Assembly: GCA_039619475.1 (NCBI GenBank)
Contig: CM077115.1
Span: forward strand, 399,996,557 to 400,060,556
Direction: 5' to 3'
Length of the DNA: 64,000 bases
From: Icerya purchasi
Taxonomy: Eukaryota > Arthropoda > Insecta > Hemiptera > Monophlebidae
A program made the translations under genes and the position numbers. Position 1 is the first letter of the stretch, and every line of letters begins with the position of its first letter. Below, in pieces: positions 63,575-64,000 of this stretch. A model generated the notes under the pieces. The model did not search any database. It was not told where the DNA came from and saw nothing but the letters and a program-made list of their open reading frames with translations.

Positions 63575-64000
63575 CAGTCTGGCTAAAAATACTGACAGTA
63601 CATATACTTTCAAACAAGGTAACACAAAAACGACACACATGATGTAAATTCCAAAAAAATCTATTCGAAAAGTGCAAACTGTTCTTGTTAAAAACATCGA
63701 TCAGTTATTCAAAGTGGCCAACTTTACGGGCGATGCACAACGATAACGCTCCGGCCATCGGGCAATTATTCTAAGGGAATTTCCCGTGTGCTTTTCTTCA
63801 GCGACTCCAAATTTGGATGACGTTTTCGACAAGTAATTTCCTCGAGAGTATTCCATAGTCCATAATTCGAGGGGGTTTTAAATCTGGACTAGCGGGGAGG
63901 GCCAATCTGAAGCTGCTATAAGCCGGGAAGAACATTGCCTTGCAGCCACTTCTGATGAGCTAACTTCACTGTATGTGCCGGGGTAGAATCTCGCTGAAAC
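63575..64000 (-). mobile_element. Tc1/mariner remnant, continues past the window
   Basis: The minus strand from 64000 to about 63690 encodes, in shifting frames, FQRDSTPAHTVKLAHQKWLQ (the second catalytic Asp), NYGLWNTLEEITCRKRHPNL and a WPERYR...GHFE-like end. These match the C-terminal half of a mariner-type transposase. The expected third catalytic Asp in the DYGLW motif appears as Asn. Its left end is probably CAGTCTGGCTAAAAATACTG at 63575, preceded by TA. It is a different family from the element at 38.3-39.7 kb. Several stops and frameshifts show it is dead. Confidence 0.8.

Larger units (their letters stand above)
693..64000 (-). other. pigs: Gene body of a GAS2-like (pickled eggs) gene, 5' part missing
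   Basis: Five minus-strand exons, at 56027-55509, 24850-24743, 12810-12717, 11379-11289 and 1881-824/693, read as one protein. They give the second half of a CH domain, an acidic linker, a complete GAR domain and a basic Ser/Pro tail. Each border has GT/AG, and the phases (0, 0, 1, 2) match across introns of about 30.7, 11.9, 1.3 and 9.4 kb. CH plus GAR in this order defines the GAS2 family, whose members link actin (CH) to microtubules (GAR). The conserved residues are closest, as I recall them, to insect pickled eggs. The first CH half, start codon and promoter were not found between 56028 and 64000, so they probably lie to the right. Confidence 0.9.
56028..64000 (-). other. pigs: Intron upstream of the CH exon, at least 8 kb
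   Basis: The exon encoding the first CH half was not found. The region holds a reverse transcriptase fragment at 56.59-56.78 kb, a two-copy tandem repeat at 58.13-58.60 kb, a tRNA-derived SINE at 59.19-59.34 kb, a long TA microsatellite at 61231-61287 and a mariner-type remnant from 63575. The rest shows nothing recognisable. Confidence 0.75.

Overview
The window is AT-rich nuclear DNA from an arthropod, most likely an insect. It has no operons and almost no long ORFs. It does have spliced coding exons with GT/AG borders, very long introns and many decayed transposons. I cannot name the species. The only conserved gene I recognise is a GAS2-like cytoskeletal linker, the counterpart of Drosophila pickled eggs (pigs) and vertebrate GAS2L proteins, on the minus strand. 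Five exons are visible, in transcript order: 56027-55509 (second half of the CH domain plus an acidic linker), 24850-24743 and 12810-12717 (GAS2/GAR domain), 11379-11289 (short linker) and 1881 to 824 or 693 (Ser/Arg/Pro-rich tail). The intron phases 0, 0, 1 and 2 join them into one uninterrupted reading frame. The first half of the CH domain and the promoter must lie to the right of the window.

The introns are about 9.4, 1.3, 11.9 and 30.7 kb, and at least 8 kb lies upstream of the CH exon. They hold debris of mobile elements. There are remnants of several non-LTR retrotransposons: ORF1-like at 9.4-9.85 kb, endonuclease at 13.8-14.1 kb, and reverse transcriptase or RNase H at 4.9-6.1, 19.7-20.3, 27.1-28.3, 39.9-40.6 and 56.6-56.8 kb. 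There are two Tc1/mariner relatives. One, at 38343-39697, has both terminal repeats and a broken transposase with a DD41D-like spacing; the other runs off the right edge. A hAT-type MITE with a perfect 8-bp target duplication sits at 9022-9407. A second MITE lies in a TA microsatellite at 10509-11143. At least five tRNA-derived SINE heads are present, and two of these SINEs share a core. Many microsatellites and A/T homopolymers are scattered throughout.

Other structures are a near-perfect 28-bp-arm inverted repeat at 12571-12631, a composite repeat with two hairpins at 28.6-29.05 kb, a tandem duplication at 58.1-58.6 kb, and a few short coding-like islands I cannot identify (19.1, 25.96, 37.1 and 51.0 kb). 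I found no convincing novel multi-gene system. The interest lies in the exon structure of the pigs-like gene, the transposon fossils and the unexplained islands.
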